Source: JAGMES01 sp023128035
Lineage (GTDB): Bacteria; Bacillota; Halanaerobiia; DY22613
Assembly (NCBI GenBank): GCA_030627905.1
Contig: DAOVRZ010000076.1
Span: 1 to 29,339 of the forward strand
Length of the DNA: 29,339 nucleotides
Direction: 5' to 3'
In this document: positions 1-7,634 of the stretch, piece by piece
Layout: each line of letters begins with the position of its first letter
How positions within the stretch are numbered: position 1 is the stretch's first letter
Made by a program: the position numbers and the translations under genes
The notes under the pieces: generated by a model
The model's input: only the letters and a program-made list of their open reading frames with translations
Told to the model about the DNA's origin: nothing
The model's database searches: none

Positions 1-134
1 AACCAGTACGATAGGAATCATAAACTGTAATACGAAGATACCAAGTGAGCCGTATGAGGGAAAACCTCACGTACGGTTCTTAGGGCGGGTGATGGAAACG
101 GGACATGATGTTACCGCGCCATTACTCGACCCGA
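1..134 (+). mobile_element. Group II intron, 3' end (domains V and VI)
   Basis: Positions 47-80 fold as group II intron domain V. GAGCCGTA (47-54) pairs with TACGGTTC (72-79) and contains the catalytic AGC triad; a two-base CG bulge sits at 70-71, and TGAGG pairs with CCTCA around a GAAAA loop. It is about one nucleotide shorter than the usual 34-nt domain V. A domain VI-like helix follows (GGCGGGTGA near 83-92 with TTACCGCGCC near 111-120), then the ATTACTCGAC tail. The 3' splice junction probably lies between 128 and 136, because Rhs-type coding sequence resumes at about 135. The rest of the intron, including any reverse transcriptase, is outside the window. The exact boundary is inferred. 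Confidence 0.85.
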
Positions 135-539
135 CCTTTGAGGTATATTGATCCGAGTGGAAATTTTGCTATTGCTATTCCATTTGCAGTATCAGTAGGT
201 TCTTGGTTAATTGATGGTGCACTTACTGTGGCAGCAGTATATCTGACTCATGAATTGATAAATACCATAAGTGATGCAAATGAACCAAAAAAAGCAGAGA
301 GAAAAAGTGCGAACGATATGGAAGGTGAACCAGGTTCTACGTCTAGAATATATAGGAAAGACGGTAATATAAAGCAGGACAGAACATACGCGGAAGATGG
401 TTGGCCAGAAGAAGATATAGATTATGACCATGACCATGGACAGGGTAAACCGCATAAGCATCGCTGGACAAGGAAAGAAAATGGTAAAAGACCTACTAGA
501 GAAAATAGATTACCTGGAGAGCAAATGATCATGAGATAA
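135..539 (+). CDS. Rhs/YD-repeat polymorphic toxin, C-terminal exon (partial)
   Basis: This is the C-terminal part of an Rhs-type toxin. The frame after the intron reads PLRYIDPSGN, the conserved end of the Rhs core, and then a variable tip. The tip starts with a hydrophobic stretch (about 20-45 residues in) and a Lys/Glu-rich linker. It ends in a domain with GEPGSTSR, DIDYDHDHG and a His-rich KPHKHRW cluster. Conserved histidines like these are typical of small nuclease-type toxin tips; I recall similar tips in the Ntox24-like group, but that name is uncertain. The ATG at 105 lies inside the intron, so it is not the true start; the 5' exon is upstream of the window. The next gene, 16 bases downstream, is the likely immunity gene. 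The Rhs assignment is sound; the toxin activity is inferred. Confidence 0.7.
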   Translation, partial: PLRYIDPSGNFAIAIPFAVSVGSWLIDGALTVAAVYLTHELINTISDANEPKKAERKSANDMEGEPGSTSRIYRKDGNIKQDRTYAEDGWPEEDIDYDHDHGQGKPHKHRWTRKENGKRPTRENRLPGEQMIMR

Positions 540-555
540 GGAGGAAATCGTTCAA

Positions 556-957
556 ATGAAAAATTTACACCAATGGCTAAACATAGCCAATCTCCATGAC
601 AAATACATCACTGGAATAAGAGTAAATGAGGGAAATTGTATATTATATATCAGCTATGATTCTAACGATAGTAACACAATAGAAATTGTATTTGTCAAAC
701 CAAAGCATATAAGATTAGATGATTTTACATTTGGTAACATTATATTAAGTATTGAAGTTTATGAATCAGAAGAAATCGACCTTCTTGAAGACGAACTACT
801 TTATTTAATGAATTGTAATAAGAACAACGTTTATCAAAAAAAATGGTATGAAAAGGCTAGAGAACAAATTATAAACGAAAAGCTACTGTTTATAGCTATT
901 GATCCAAGCTATGGATTAAAAGGTTTTATAGTTTGTGAGGATATAAAAACAGTATAA
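556..957 (+). CDS. Putative immunity protein for the Rhs toxin tip
   Basis: A 133-residue acidic soluble protein with no signal peptide or membrane segment. I do not recognise its family. The start is supported by AAGGAGG just upstream (538-544) and an ATG right after the toxin stop. The gene is followed at once by a strong terminator, so toxin tip and this gene form a two-gene transcript end. That layout (toxin tip, then a small acidic protein, then terminator) is the usual one for polymorphic toxin and cognate immunity protein, and this is the only basis for the call. If right, it would act in the cytoplasm by binding and blocking the toxin domain. It could instead be an unrelated hypothetical protein. 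Confidence 0.55.
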   Translation: MKNLHQWLNIANLHDKYITGIRVNEGNCILYISYDSNDSNTIEIVFVKPKHIRLDDFTFGNIILSIEVYESEEIDLLEDELLYLMNCNKNNVYQKKWYEKAREQIINEKLLFIAIDPSYGLKGFIVCEDIKTV

Positions 958-973
958 TAAGCATATTAGTTTT

Positions 974-1006
974 AAGGAACAGTTTGTGTCAAACTGTTCC
1001 TTTTTT
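974..1006 (+). terminator. Rho-independent terminator after the toxin/immunity pair
   Basis: AAGGAACAGTTT (974-985) pairs perfectly with AAACTGTTCCTT (991-1002) around a 5-nt loop, followed by a run of T to 1006. Confidence 0.9.
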
Positions 1007-1122
1007 GAGTACTCTATGGTTTTAGGAATCAATATAACTTTGGAAATAAAAAAATATCTTGAAAGGATTTCCCCCATTTTTCACGAATCATAACAGAGTG
1101 TACTATGTGGAGGTGACAAATA

Positions 1123-1794
1123 ATGTCGAATAAACGTATTCAACTATTTACTGGTGCTTATGGAAGCGGCAAAACTGAAGTCAGTATGAATTATGCTGAA
1201 AATTTACGCAAAAATTATGATAAGGTCGCTCTGGTAGATTTGGATATTGCAAATCCTTACTTCCGTTCAAGAGAAGCAGCGGGTCCATTGGAAGAAGCAG
1301 GGATAGAGGTAATTCCAAAAGGAAGATTAGCAAATGCAGACTTACCTGCATTATCTCCTGAAATTTTACGAGTATTGCAGGATACAAGCTATCAAGCAGT
1401 CTTTGATGTAGGTGGGGATGATGTCGGAGCAATAGCTCTAGGAAGGTTTAATCCTTATTTTAAAGAAGGCGAGTATGATATGAACTTTGTTATCAATACA
1501 CTGCGTCCTTTTACCCAAAATCCAGAAGGAATTATGGGGATAATGGAAGAAGTTATGCATGCTGCACGTTTGAAGATAACTCATCTTGTTGTTAATATCA
1601 ATTTATGTGGTGAGACTAATGTTGAAGATATCAAGGCAGGTTATCAGATTGTTAAAGAGGTATCCGAAAAAAGGGGACTCCCAATTAGATATATCGCTGT
1701 AGAGGAAAGCCTAAAAGAGGATATAAATCTCGAAGATTTTGTTGAACCAATCCAATATATTCACTTATATAACCGTCCAACCTGGATGAACTAA
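1123..1794 (+). CDS. P-loop ATPase of the MinD/ParA/CobQ-like type
   Basis: A 223-residue cytoplasmic nucleotide-binding protein. The Walker A motif GAYGSGKT is at residues 11-18. A VDLDIANPYFRSRE segment near residues 38-51 resembles the switch region of SIMIBI-class ATPases, and FDVGGDDVGA near 94-103 carries a second acidic motif. The start follows GGAGGTGAC at the usual spacing. It stands alone between two terminators. Its partner is not evident; proteins of this kind occur beside ferredoxin-dependent 2-oxoacid oxidoreductase genes in other anaerobes (from memory), and such an operon lies 9 kb downstream. The ATP-binding fold is secure, but the cellular role is unknown. Confidence 0.8.
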   Translation: MSNKRIQLFTGAYGSGKTEVSMNYAENLRKNYDKVALVDLDIANPYFRSREAAGPLEEAGIEVIPKGRLANADLPALSPEILRVLQDTSYQAVFDVGGDDVGAIALGRFNPYFKEGEYDMNFVINTLRPFTQNPEGIMGIMEEVMHAARLKITHLVVNINLCGETNVEDIKAGYQIVKEVSEKRGLPIRYIAVEESLKEDINLEDFVEPIQYIHLYNRPTWMN

Positions 1795-1799
1795 TCAAA

Positions 1800-1836
1800 A
1801 ATCCCCTGTTTCTCCGTAATAAAGAAACAGGGGATT
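1800..1836. terminator. Bidirectional terminator between convergent genes
   Basis: ATCCCCTGTTTC (1801-1812) pairs with GAAACAGGGGAT (1824-1835). A-rich sequence lies on the left and TTAATATTATAAT on the right, between the P-loop gene and the convergent exchanger gene. Confidence 0.85.
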
Positions 1837-1840
1837 AATA

Positions 1841-2773
1841 TTATAATGTCCCAAACAAAACAGTTATGTACCCTACATATACCGCAAATAGAATCATACC
1901 TTCCAAACGAGTAAGTTTATTACCACTCAGTCCGAAAAAGAAGAGCAAGATCATAAGTGTAAGCATAAACGGAAAATCAAGAGTTAGATTAGCTCTAGAG
2001 ATCGGAATTGGTTTTACTATGGCGGAAGTTGCAGTAACCCAACCTAGATTTAAGAGGTTAGCTCCAATGATATTACCTATAGATAGTTCCTGATGACCTT
2101 TTAAAGTTGCAGTTAAAGATGTTACCAGCTCTGGTAAAGAGGTTCCAAATGATACTAGAGTGAGAGCAATAAAAATCTCAGGTATTCCAAAATATTGAGC
2201 CATCCAGACACCTGAGCTTACAACAATTCGAGAACCAATAATTACTGCTACAGATCCACCGAAAAAATAGAGCAGATTTTGTTTTAATGTTCCTTCTACT
2301 TTGCAATTCGGTGATGATTTATGCTTACGAGCATGTCTGATAAGAAAAATTATGTAACCAACAAGGACTAATGCTAACATAAAACCATCCAATTGAGTTA
2401 TTTTACCATCTAATGATACGATTAATGCTAAAACTCCAGCAGTTACCATAAACAAAGCTTTTCTAGAAAATAACTTTGGATCGGTAGGAAAACTACTTAT
2501 CATTAGAGAAACACCTAGAATCAGACCAATGTTAAAGATATTTGAACCAATTGCATTGCCTAAAGCCAGCTCAGAATGTCCAGTTGCAGAAGCGAAAACT
2601 GAAACCGCGAATTCTGGAAGGGTGGTTGCTAAACTGACAATAGTTGCACCAATAATCACTTTTGGAATTCCTGTTTTGTCAGCAACCCAAATGGCAGCAT
2701 CGGTAAACCAGTCCGCACCTTTCACTATCGCGAACATACCGATGGCAAAAAGTACAAGTTTCATTAATAACAT
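1841..2773 (-). CDS. Calcium/sodium antiporter (CaCA family, YrbG type)
   Basis: An integral membrane cation exchanger of about 310 residues with roughly ten hydrophobic segments in two homologous halves. The two alpha-repeat motifs that form the ion site are visible: GATIVSLATTLPEFAVS in the first half and LTLVSFGTSLPELVTS in the second, each with the key acidic residue after the proline. A charged loop (HARKHKSSPNCK) separates the halves. Length and architecture match YrbG-like Na+/Ca2+ exchangers. A GTG at 2782 is in frame but only three bases from the GGAG site, so I prefer the ATG at 2773, about 11 bases from it. It is transcribed away from the sigma-54 activator gene, with a 220-bp divergent spacer. 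Confidence 0.9.
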   Translation of the reverse strand: MLLMKLVLFAIGMFAIVKGADWFTDAAIWVADKTGIPKVIIGATIVSLATTLPEFAVSVFASATGHSELALGNAIGSNIFNIGLILGVSLMISSFPTDPKLFSRKALFMVTAGVLALIVSLDGKITQLDGFMLALVLVGYIIFLIRHARKHKSSPNCKVEGTLKQNLLYFFGGSVAVIIGSRIVVSSGVWMAQYFGIPEIFIALTLVSFGTSLPELVTSLTATLKGHQELSIGNIIGANLLNLGWVTATSAIVKPIPISRANLTLDFPFMLTLMILLFFFGLSGNKLTRLEGMILFAVYVGYITVLFGTL

Positions 2774-2999
2774 ATTTATCACTGCTCCTTTAAAAAAAAG
2801 CTTTTTTGCATCTGTATTATTTTATCATGTATGATCAAAATTCGCAATAGTTTCCGGAATCTTTAAAGAGATAAAGGGATTTTAGTCTGTATTGGCGAAT
2901 ATAATAAATTTGATGAAATAAATTTTCCTGAAATGTTAAATAGATAAGGTTATAGATAATAGGTAAAATAAAATTAGCTAGTTTGGAGGGCACAGATAG

Positions 3000-5084
3000 A
3001 TGTTAAAGATTCTAATAATAGGCTTAACAGAAGCAGGTCTTTCCATTATAAAACGTATAATACAGTTAAATCAAGTTAAGATCATAGGAGTTCTTTCTTC
3101 TAAAACTGCAAAAGTCCCATCACTTATGCTGAAGCAACTATCAATCCTTGAATATCATTCCCTGATAGATGAAGAAATAGACATACCAGACTTGATTATT
3201 GATACATTAAATTTATCAAAAAATAAGATTCATGAAATGATAGGAGATAAGTATATAGAAGAAAAGTGTTCAATTCTATCTTCTTTTGCCGTTGAACTCC
3301 TTCTTAGTTTAATTGTAAATGAAGAGGACTTGTTTCGGCGTTTAAAACGAGTTAACCGTGAGAAAGAAGTTATTTTAAATTCTACCCATGATGGAATGAT
3401 TGCTATTAATAACAATGGTATTATTACTTTGTTCAATCAAGCTGCTGAAAAGATTATGAATTTAAAAGCTGAATTATGTCTAGGGAAATATGTTTCTGAT
3501 ATTATACCTAATAGCCGTCTTCATTTAATTTTAAAGACTGCGCAAGAAGAATTAAATCAAACTCAAGTAATTGGAGATACTACAATTGTTACAACTAGGA
3601 TTCCGATTAGAGATTTTGAGGGAAATATACACGGTGCTGTAGCAGTTTTTCGTGATATCACTGAAATGAAGGAACTGGCAGAAGAATTAACTAATTTAAA
3701 AGATATGGAAGTTATGTTGAAAGCGATTATCGAATCCACTCAAGATGCCATTTCTGTGGTGAATGAAAATGGATTAGGACTAATGATTAATTCAGCTTAT
3801 ACTCGATTAACAGGATTTACCGAAGAAGACGTGATCGGCAAACCTGCGACTGTGGATATTGCTGAAGGTGAAAGTATGCATATGCGAGTTTTACAGACCA
3901 ATAAACCTGTTTCTGGAGTTCGGTTAAAAGTTGGGCCAAGTAAAAGAGAAGTGATTGTTAACGTTGCTCCAATTCGCGTTGAGGGTAAATTAAAAGGAAG
4001 TGTTGGAATAATTCATGATATATCGGAAATAAAAAAGTTAACAGATGAATTAAATCAAGCAAGACGGATGATCCGTCAATTAAATGCAAAATATACATTT
4101 GAAGATATTATTGCTGATAGTAAATTGATGCGTGCATGTATTCACCTGGCTCGTCAAGCTTCACAAACTCCTGCTACAGTACTTTTGCGGGGGGAAAGTG
4201 GGACAGGTAAGGAATTATTTGTTCATGCTATTCATAATTCAAGTCAGAGAGCAGATGGGCAATTTATTCGGGTTAATTGTGCGGCGATTGCTGACACTCT
4301 TTTAGAGAGTGAACTTTTTGGTTATGAAGAAGGTGCTTTCACTGGAGCGCGAAAAGGTGGAAAAAAAGGATTTTTTGAAGAAGCGAATGGTGGAACGATT
4401 TTTCTTGATGAGATCGGAAAGATGAACTATAAACTTCAGGCTAAACTTCTGAGGGTTTTACAGGAGAAAGAAGTGGTTCGAGTAGGTGCAAATAAATCAA
4501 TCAATATAGATGTCAGGGTTATTGCTGCAACAAATGCTAATTTAGAGCGGATGATCCAAGAAGGAACTTTTAGAGAAGACTTATATTATCGTATGAATGT
4601 TGTACCTATTTTCATTCCACCTTTAAGAAAGCGGAAAGAAGATATTTATAAGCTAACCTATCATTTGATTCGAAAATTTAATCAAGAATATGGTCGTTCA
4701 GTCAATAATATCTCTGATGATGCACTGGAAATTTTATTAGATTATGATTGGCCAGGCAATGTTCGAGAACTTGAGAATATAATTGGTCGAGCTATGATTA
4801 ATGTTGGATTAGATTCAGATTTTATAACAATAGATCACCTATCTTCTTTGGGAACATTATCTCCTGAAACTAAACCTGAAAAGAAAGCGTCTCCTTCTGT
4901 TTTTTATGTTACTGAGTATGATATTCAGAATAAATCTTTAAAAGAGATTTTAGATCAGACAGAGAAAAATGTTATCTTAGAAGTGTTGGAACATACAAAA
5001 GGCAACAAGACTGAAGCTGCTAAACTTCTAGGTGTTGCAATTCGAAGTCTTTATTATAAACTTGAAAGATATGGCATCCAGTGA
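3000..5084 (+). CDS. Sigma-54-dependent transcriptional activator with Rossmann-like N-terminus and two PAS domains
   Basis: A 694-residue enhancer-binding protein. Residues 1-100 look like a Rossmann-type alpha/beta domain (ILIIGLTEAGLSIIKR opening, then PDLIIDTLNLS). Two PAS domains follow (about 115-230 and 235-345). The AAA+ domain (about 365-600) has Walker A GESGTGKE near 397, the sigma-54-contacting GAFTGA motif near 445 and Walker B IFLDEIG. A Fis-type helix-turn-helix ends the protein (about 655-694, GNKTEAAKLLG). It opens sigma-54 promoters at the cost of ATP. By position it resembles BkdR of Bacillus, which sits before a branched-chain amino acid degradation operon. A -24/-12 promoter is found 310 bp downstream and another before ald. 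The PAS ligands and the N-terminal ligand are not known. Confidence 0.92.
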   Translation: MLKILIIGLTEAGLSIIKRIIQLNQVKIIGVLSSKTAKVPSLMLKQLSILEYHSLIDEEIDIPDLIIDTLNLSKNKIHEMIGDKYIEEKCSILSSFAVELLLSLIVNEEDLFRRLKRVNREKEVILNSTHDGMIAINNNGIITLFNQAAEKIMNLKAELCLGKYVSDIIPNSRLHLILKTAQEELNQTQVIGDTTIVTTRIPIRDFEGNIHGAVAVFRDITEMKELAEELTNLKDMEVMLKAIIESTQDAISVVNENGLGLMINSAYTRLTGFTEEDVIGKPATVDIAEGESMHMRVLQTNKPVSGVRLKVGPSKREVIVNVAPIRVEGKLKGSVGIIHDISEIKKLTDELNQARRMIRQLNAKYTFEDIIADSKLMRACIHLARQASQTPATVLLRGESGTGKELFVHAIHNSSQRADGQFIRVNCAAIADTLLESELFGYEEGAFTGARKGGKKGFFEEANGGTIFLDEIGKMNYKLQAKLLRVLQEKEVVRVGANKSINIDVRVIAATNANLERMIQEGTFREDLYYRMNVVPIFIPPLRKRKEDIYKLTYHLIRKFNQEYGRSVNNISDDALEILLDYDWPGNVRELENIIGRAMINVGLDSDFITIDHLSSLGTLSPETKPEKKASPSVFYVTEYDIQNKSLKEILDQTEKNVILEVLEHTKGNKTEAAKLLGVAIRSLYYKLERYGIQ

Positions 5085-5091
5085 ACTCGTC

Positions 5092-5178
5092 CAGCTAAAG
5101 CTGAACATTGGGGCTTCAGTGGGGGATTCTACCCCCACTGAAGATTAAAAACAATTTCCCCCACTTATAGACGTGGGG
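5092..5178. repeat. Cluster of three palindromes after the activator gene
   Basis: Three hairpins lie close together: CAGCTAAAGCTG (5092-5103); CTTCAGTGGGGG (5114-5125) with CCCCCACTGAAG (5132-5143); and CCCCAC (5159-5164) with GTGGGG (5173-5178) followed by TTCTTATTTT. The last can terminate the activator transcript. The G/C-rich palindromes stand out from the AT-rich surroundings and resemble the ends of IS200/IS605-type elements or their non-autonomous palindromic derivatives; that origin is inferred, and no transposase is present. Confidence 0.55.
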
Positions 5179-5218
5179 TTCTTATTTTAAAAGAATAGAT
5201 CCTATTGAAATCTCTTGC

Positions 5219-5252
5219 CTGCAAAAAATTGCAGACGTGAAAAGAATTTCAC
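5219..5252. promoter_or_regulatory. Two adjacent palindromes, candidate enhancer for the sigma-54 activator
   Basis: CTGCAAAAAATTGCAG (5219-5234) and GTGAAAAGAATTTCAC (5237-5252) are perfect 16-bp dyads with 4-bp centres, separated by two bases. They lie about 150-175 bp upstream of the -24 element at 5394, the usual distance for dimers of a Fis-type HTH activator. The first closely matches the palindrome upstream of ald (21634-21649). Binding is inferred. Confidence 0.55.
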
Positions 5253-5253
5253 A

Positions 5254-5299
5254 TAAAATGAGTCGTTAATATGTTTAAAAGACTCATTTTATTTTTTTT
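5254..5299 (+). terminator. Rho-independent terminator upstream of the amino-acid operon
   Basis: TAAAATGAGTC (5254-5264) pairs with GACTCATTTTA (5281-5291), followed by an uninterrupted T run. It would block read-through from the activator gene into the sigma-54 operon. Confidence 0.75.
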
Positions 5300-5393
5300 G
5301 AATGGATAAAATATAGTTGATAAAGTGCTTGACTATTCAGTAAACTTAAAAAGTCTTGCTTTTTTTAAAAAATCAAAGTGACTTTTGAAGAGA

Positions 5394-5410
5394 TTGGCAT
5401 GTATATTGCA
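5394..5410 (+). promoter_or_regulatory. Sigma-54 (-24/-12) promoter of the amino-acid fermentation operon
   Basis: TTGGCATGTATATTGCA matches the consensus TTGGCACG-N4-TTGCW with one mismatch. The invariant GG (5396-5397) and GC (5408-5409) are exactly 12 bases apart. Transcription would start near 5420, about 34 bases before the first gene. Confidence 0.85.
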
Positions 5411-5453
5411 TTAATATAGAAGGTGTTGAAGATAACAAAAGGGGGTTTATGGA

Positions 5454-6518
5454 ATGAAAATATTTGAACAGATGGAGAAAGAAGGACATGAGCAGGTAAT
5501 GTTTATGCAGGAAAACGCTTCAGGTTTAAAGGCAATTATTGTTATTCATGACACAACATTAGGCCCTGCTCTTGGTGGATGTAGAATGTGGAAATATGAT
5601 TCCGAAGATGATGCTGTAAGAGATGGTTTACGTTTATCTAAAGGTATGACTTACAAATCAGGTGCTGCTGGTGTAGATTTTGGTGGTGGAAAGACTGTTA
5701 TTTTCGGAGATCCTACTAAAGATAAAAATGAAGGTTTATTTAGAGCTCTAGGTCGTTTCTTAGAATCTATGGGTGGAAGATATAGTACAGGTACTGATGT
5801 TGGTACAACACCTTATGATTTTGTTATCGCTTCTAAAGAAACTCAATTTGTTGGTGCTCTTCCAGAGGCATGGGGTGGAAGTGGCGACTCTTCTATTATC
5901 ACTGCTTTTGGTACATGGAAAGGTATCAAGGCCAGTGCTAAGGTTAAGTATGGAACTGACTCTTTAGAGGGTTTGACTGTTGCGGTTCAAGGTGTTGGTA
6001 AAGTAGGCGGAAAATTAGTTGGTCTTTTAATTGATGAAGGCGCAAAAGTAATCGTTGCTGATGTAGTAGAGAAAAATGTTGAAATGGTTACTTCTCAATA
6101 TGATGTAGAAGTTGTTTCTCCAGAAGAGATTATGTTTGTTGATTGTGATATTTTCTCACCTAACGCTTTAGGTGCTATTATAAATGATGAAACAATTGAA
6201 AAAATTAAATGTGATATCGTAGCTGGTGCTGCTAACAACCAATTGGCAGAGCCACGCCATGGCGATATCTTATTTGAAAAAGAAATTTTCTATGCTCCTG
6301 ACTATGTAATCAATGCAGGTGGTTTGATTCAAGTAGCAGATGAAGCAGAGGGATATAATAGAGATAGAGCTTTTGCAAGTGCTGATTTAATTTATGATCG
6401 GATTATGAAAATCGCTGAGATTTCTAAAGAAAAAAATATTCCTACTTATAAAGCTGCTGACAAGATGGTTGAAGATAGAATTGCTTTAGTTGGCCAAGTT
6501 AAAAGAATTCACGTATAA
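5454..6518 (+). CDS. Amino acid dehydrogenase, phenylalanine-dehydrogenase-like
   Basis: A 354-residue NAD-dependent oxidative deaminase of the Glu/Leu/Phe/Val dehydrogenase family. The catalytic lysines (K68 in GMTYK, K80 in GGGK) and Asp115 are at canonical positions. The NAD site reads VQGVGKVG. Several stretches are closer to phenylalanine dehydrogenases than to leucine dehydrogenases as I remember them: GGCRM, AGVDFGGGK, GTDVGTTP, SANNQL-like AANNQLAEPRHG, and INAGGLIQVADEAEG. The second copy at 8583 has the leucine-dehydrogenase versions. First gene of the sigma-54 operon, with GGGGG ribosome binding site and 18 bases before the butyrate kinase. Preference for Phe or for another branched or aromatic substrate is inferred. 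Confidence 0.85.
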   Translation: MKIFEQMEKEGHEQVMFMQENASGLKAIIVIHDTTLGPALGGCRMWKYDSEDDAVRDGLRLSKGMTYKSGAAGVDFGGGKTVIFGDPTKDKNEGLFRALGRFLESMGGRYSTGTDVGTTPYDFVIASKETQFVGALPEAWGGSGDSSIITAFGTWKGIKASAKVKYGTDSLEGLTVAVQGVGKVGGKLVGLLIDEGAKVIVADVVEKNVEMVTSQYDVEVVSPEEIMFVDCDIFSPNALGAIINDETIEKIKCDIVAGAANNQLAEPRHGDILFEKEIFYAPDYVINAGGLIQVADEAEGYNRDRAFASADLIYDRIMKIAEISKEKNIPTYKAADKMVEDRIALVGQVKRIHV

Positions 6519-6536
6519 TGAAAGAGAGGCCTAGAA

Positions 6537-7610
6537 ATGGAATATAAGATATTGGTAATCAATCCAGGCTCTACTTCTACTAAAATTGCCATTTACCGAA
6601 ATGAAGATTTAGTTTTAGAAAAAAATATATCTCATTCTATGGAAGAAATTTCCCAGTATGAACGAATTAGTGATCAATTGGATTTTCGTAAGGGAATGGT
6701 CATTAAAGCTGTGGAAGAAGGAGGATTTTCACTTGATCAACTAAATGCTGTTGTAGCTCGCGGAGGGCTTCTTAGACCTCTAGCTGGTGGAACTTATCGA
6801 ATTAATCAACAGATTGTTGAAGATCTCAAAAATGGAGTTCAGGGTGAACATGCTTCTAATCTTGCAGGATTGATCGCCAATGATTTAGCAAAAAAAATAG
6901 ATATTCCGGCTTTTATTGTTGATCCAGTTTCTGTCGATGAATTCATTTCTGAGGCAAGAATCTCAGGAATTCCTGAGATTAAACGAAGAAGTTTAGGCCA
7001 TGCCTTAAATATTAAAGCTACCGCTCGTCTGGTTGCGAAAGATATGGATTTAGATTTTTCTAATAACAATTTTATAGCTGTTCATTTGGGTGGTGGTATC
7101 TCGGTTGCCCCACTTTTAAATGGTAGAATTGTAGATGTAAATAATGCAAGTGAAAGTGGTCCATTCTCTCCAGAAAGATGTGGTCAAGTACCTGTAGGTG
7201 ATTTGCTTCGATTAGCTTTTTCTGGTAAATATACTGAAACTGAACTTAAAAAACGTATGGTTGGTCAAGGCGGATTGGTTGCTTATTTAAATAACAACAA
7301 CTGTATGGAAATAGAAAAGCAAATCGCTGCTGGTGATTCTAAAGCTCAAGAAGTTTATCAAGCTATGATTTATCAGATAGCAAAAGAGATTGGTGCGATG
7401 GCGACTGTTTTATCAGGAAAAGTAGATGCTATTATCCTTACTGGTGGGTTGGCTAATTCTAAAATGATTACAGATGGTATTGCGGAATACGTCCAATTTA
7501 TCGCTCCAGTTAAAGTCTATCTTGGCGCCATGGAAATGTTAGCTCTTTGTCAGGGAACCTTAAGGGTTCTTCGAGACGAAGAAAAACCCTTAGAATATTT
7601 GAAACAGTAG
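6537..7610 (+). CDS. buk: Butyrate kinase (first copy)
   Basis: A 357-residue acetate/butyrate kinase-family (ASKHA fold) enzyme converting acyl phosphate + ADP to carboxylate + ATP. The N-terminal phosphate motif NPGSTSTKI is at residues 9-17 and the second phosphate/adenosine motif HLGGGISV near 182-189; a C-terminal ILTGGLANS motif follows near 300. Length is normal for Buk. It sits between an amino acid dehydrogenase and phosphate butyryltransferase, so its substrates here are probably isobutyryl-, isovaleryl- and 2-methylbutyryl-phosphate. A second copy, clearly diverged, lies at 9680 in the same operon. Confidence 0.93.
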   Translation: MEYKILVINPGSTSTKIAIYRNEDLVLEKNISHSMEEISQYERISDQLDFRKGMVIKAVEEGGFSLDQLNAVVARGGLLRPLAGGTYRINQQIVEDLKNGVQGEHASNLAGLIANDLAKKIDIPAFIVDPVSVDEFISEARISGIPEIKRRSLGHALNIKATARLVAKDMDLDFSNNNFIAVHLGGGISVAPLLNGRIVDVNNASESGPFSPERCGQVPVGDLLRLAFSGKYTETELKKRMVGQGGLVAYLNNNNCMEIEKQIAAGDSKAQEVYQAMIYQIAKEIGAMATVLSGKVDAIILTGGLANSKMITDGIAEYVQFIAPVKVYLGAMEMLALCQGTLRVLRDEEKPLEYLKQ

Positions 7611-7634
7611 AACTTCGTGGAAGGAGGACGTATG

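Noticed and set aside
105..134. ATG at 105 as start of the toxin-tip gene
   Set aside because: It lies inside group II intron domain VI sequence; the real reading frame comes from the upstream exon.
2529..2834. Plus-strand 101-codon open frame
   Set aside because: It is antisense to the antiporter gene, whose family motifs are clear.
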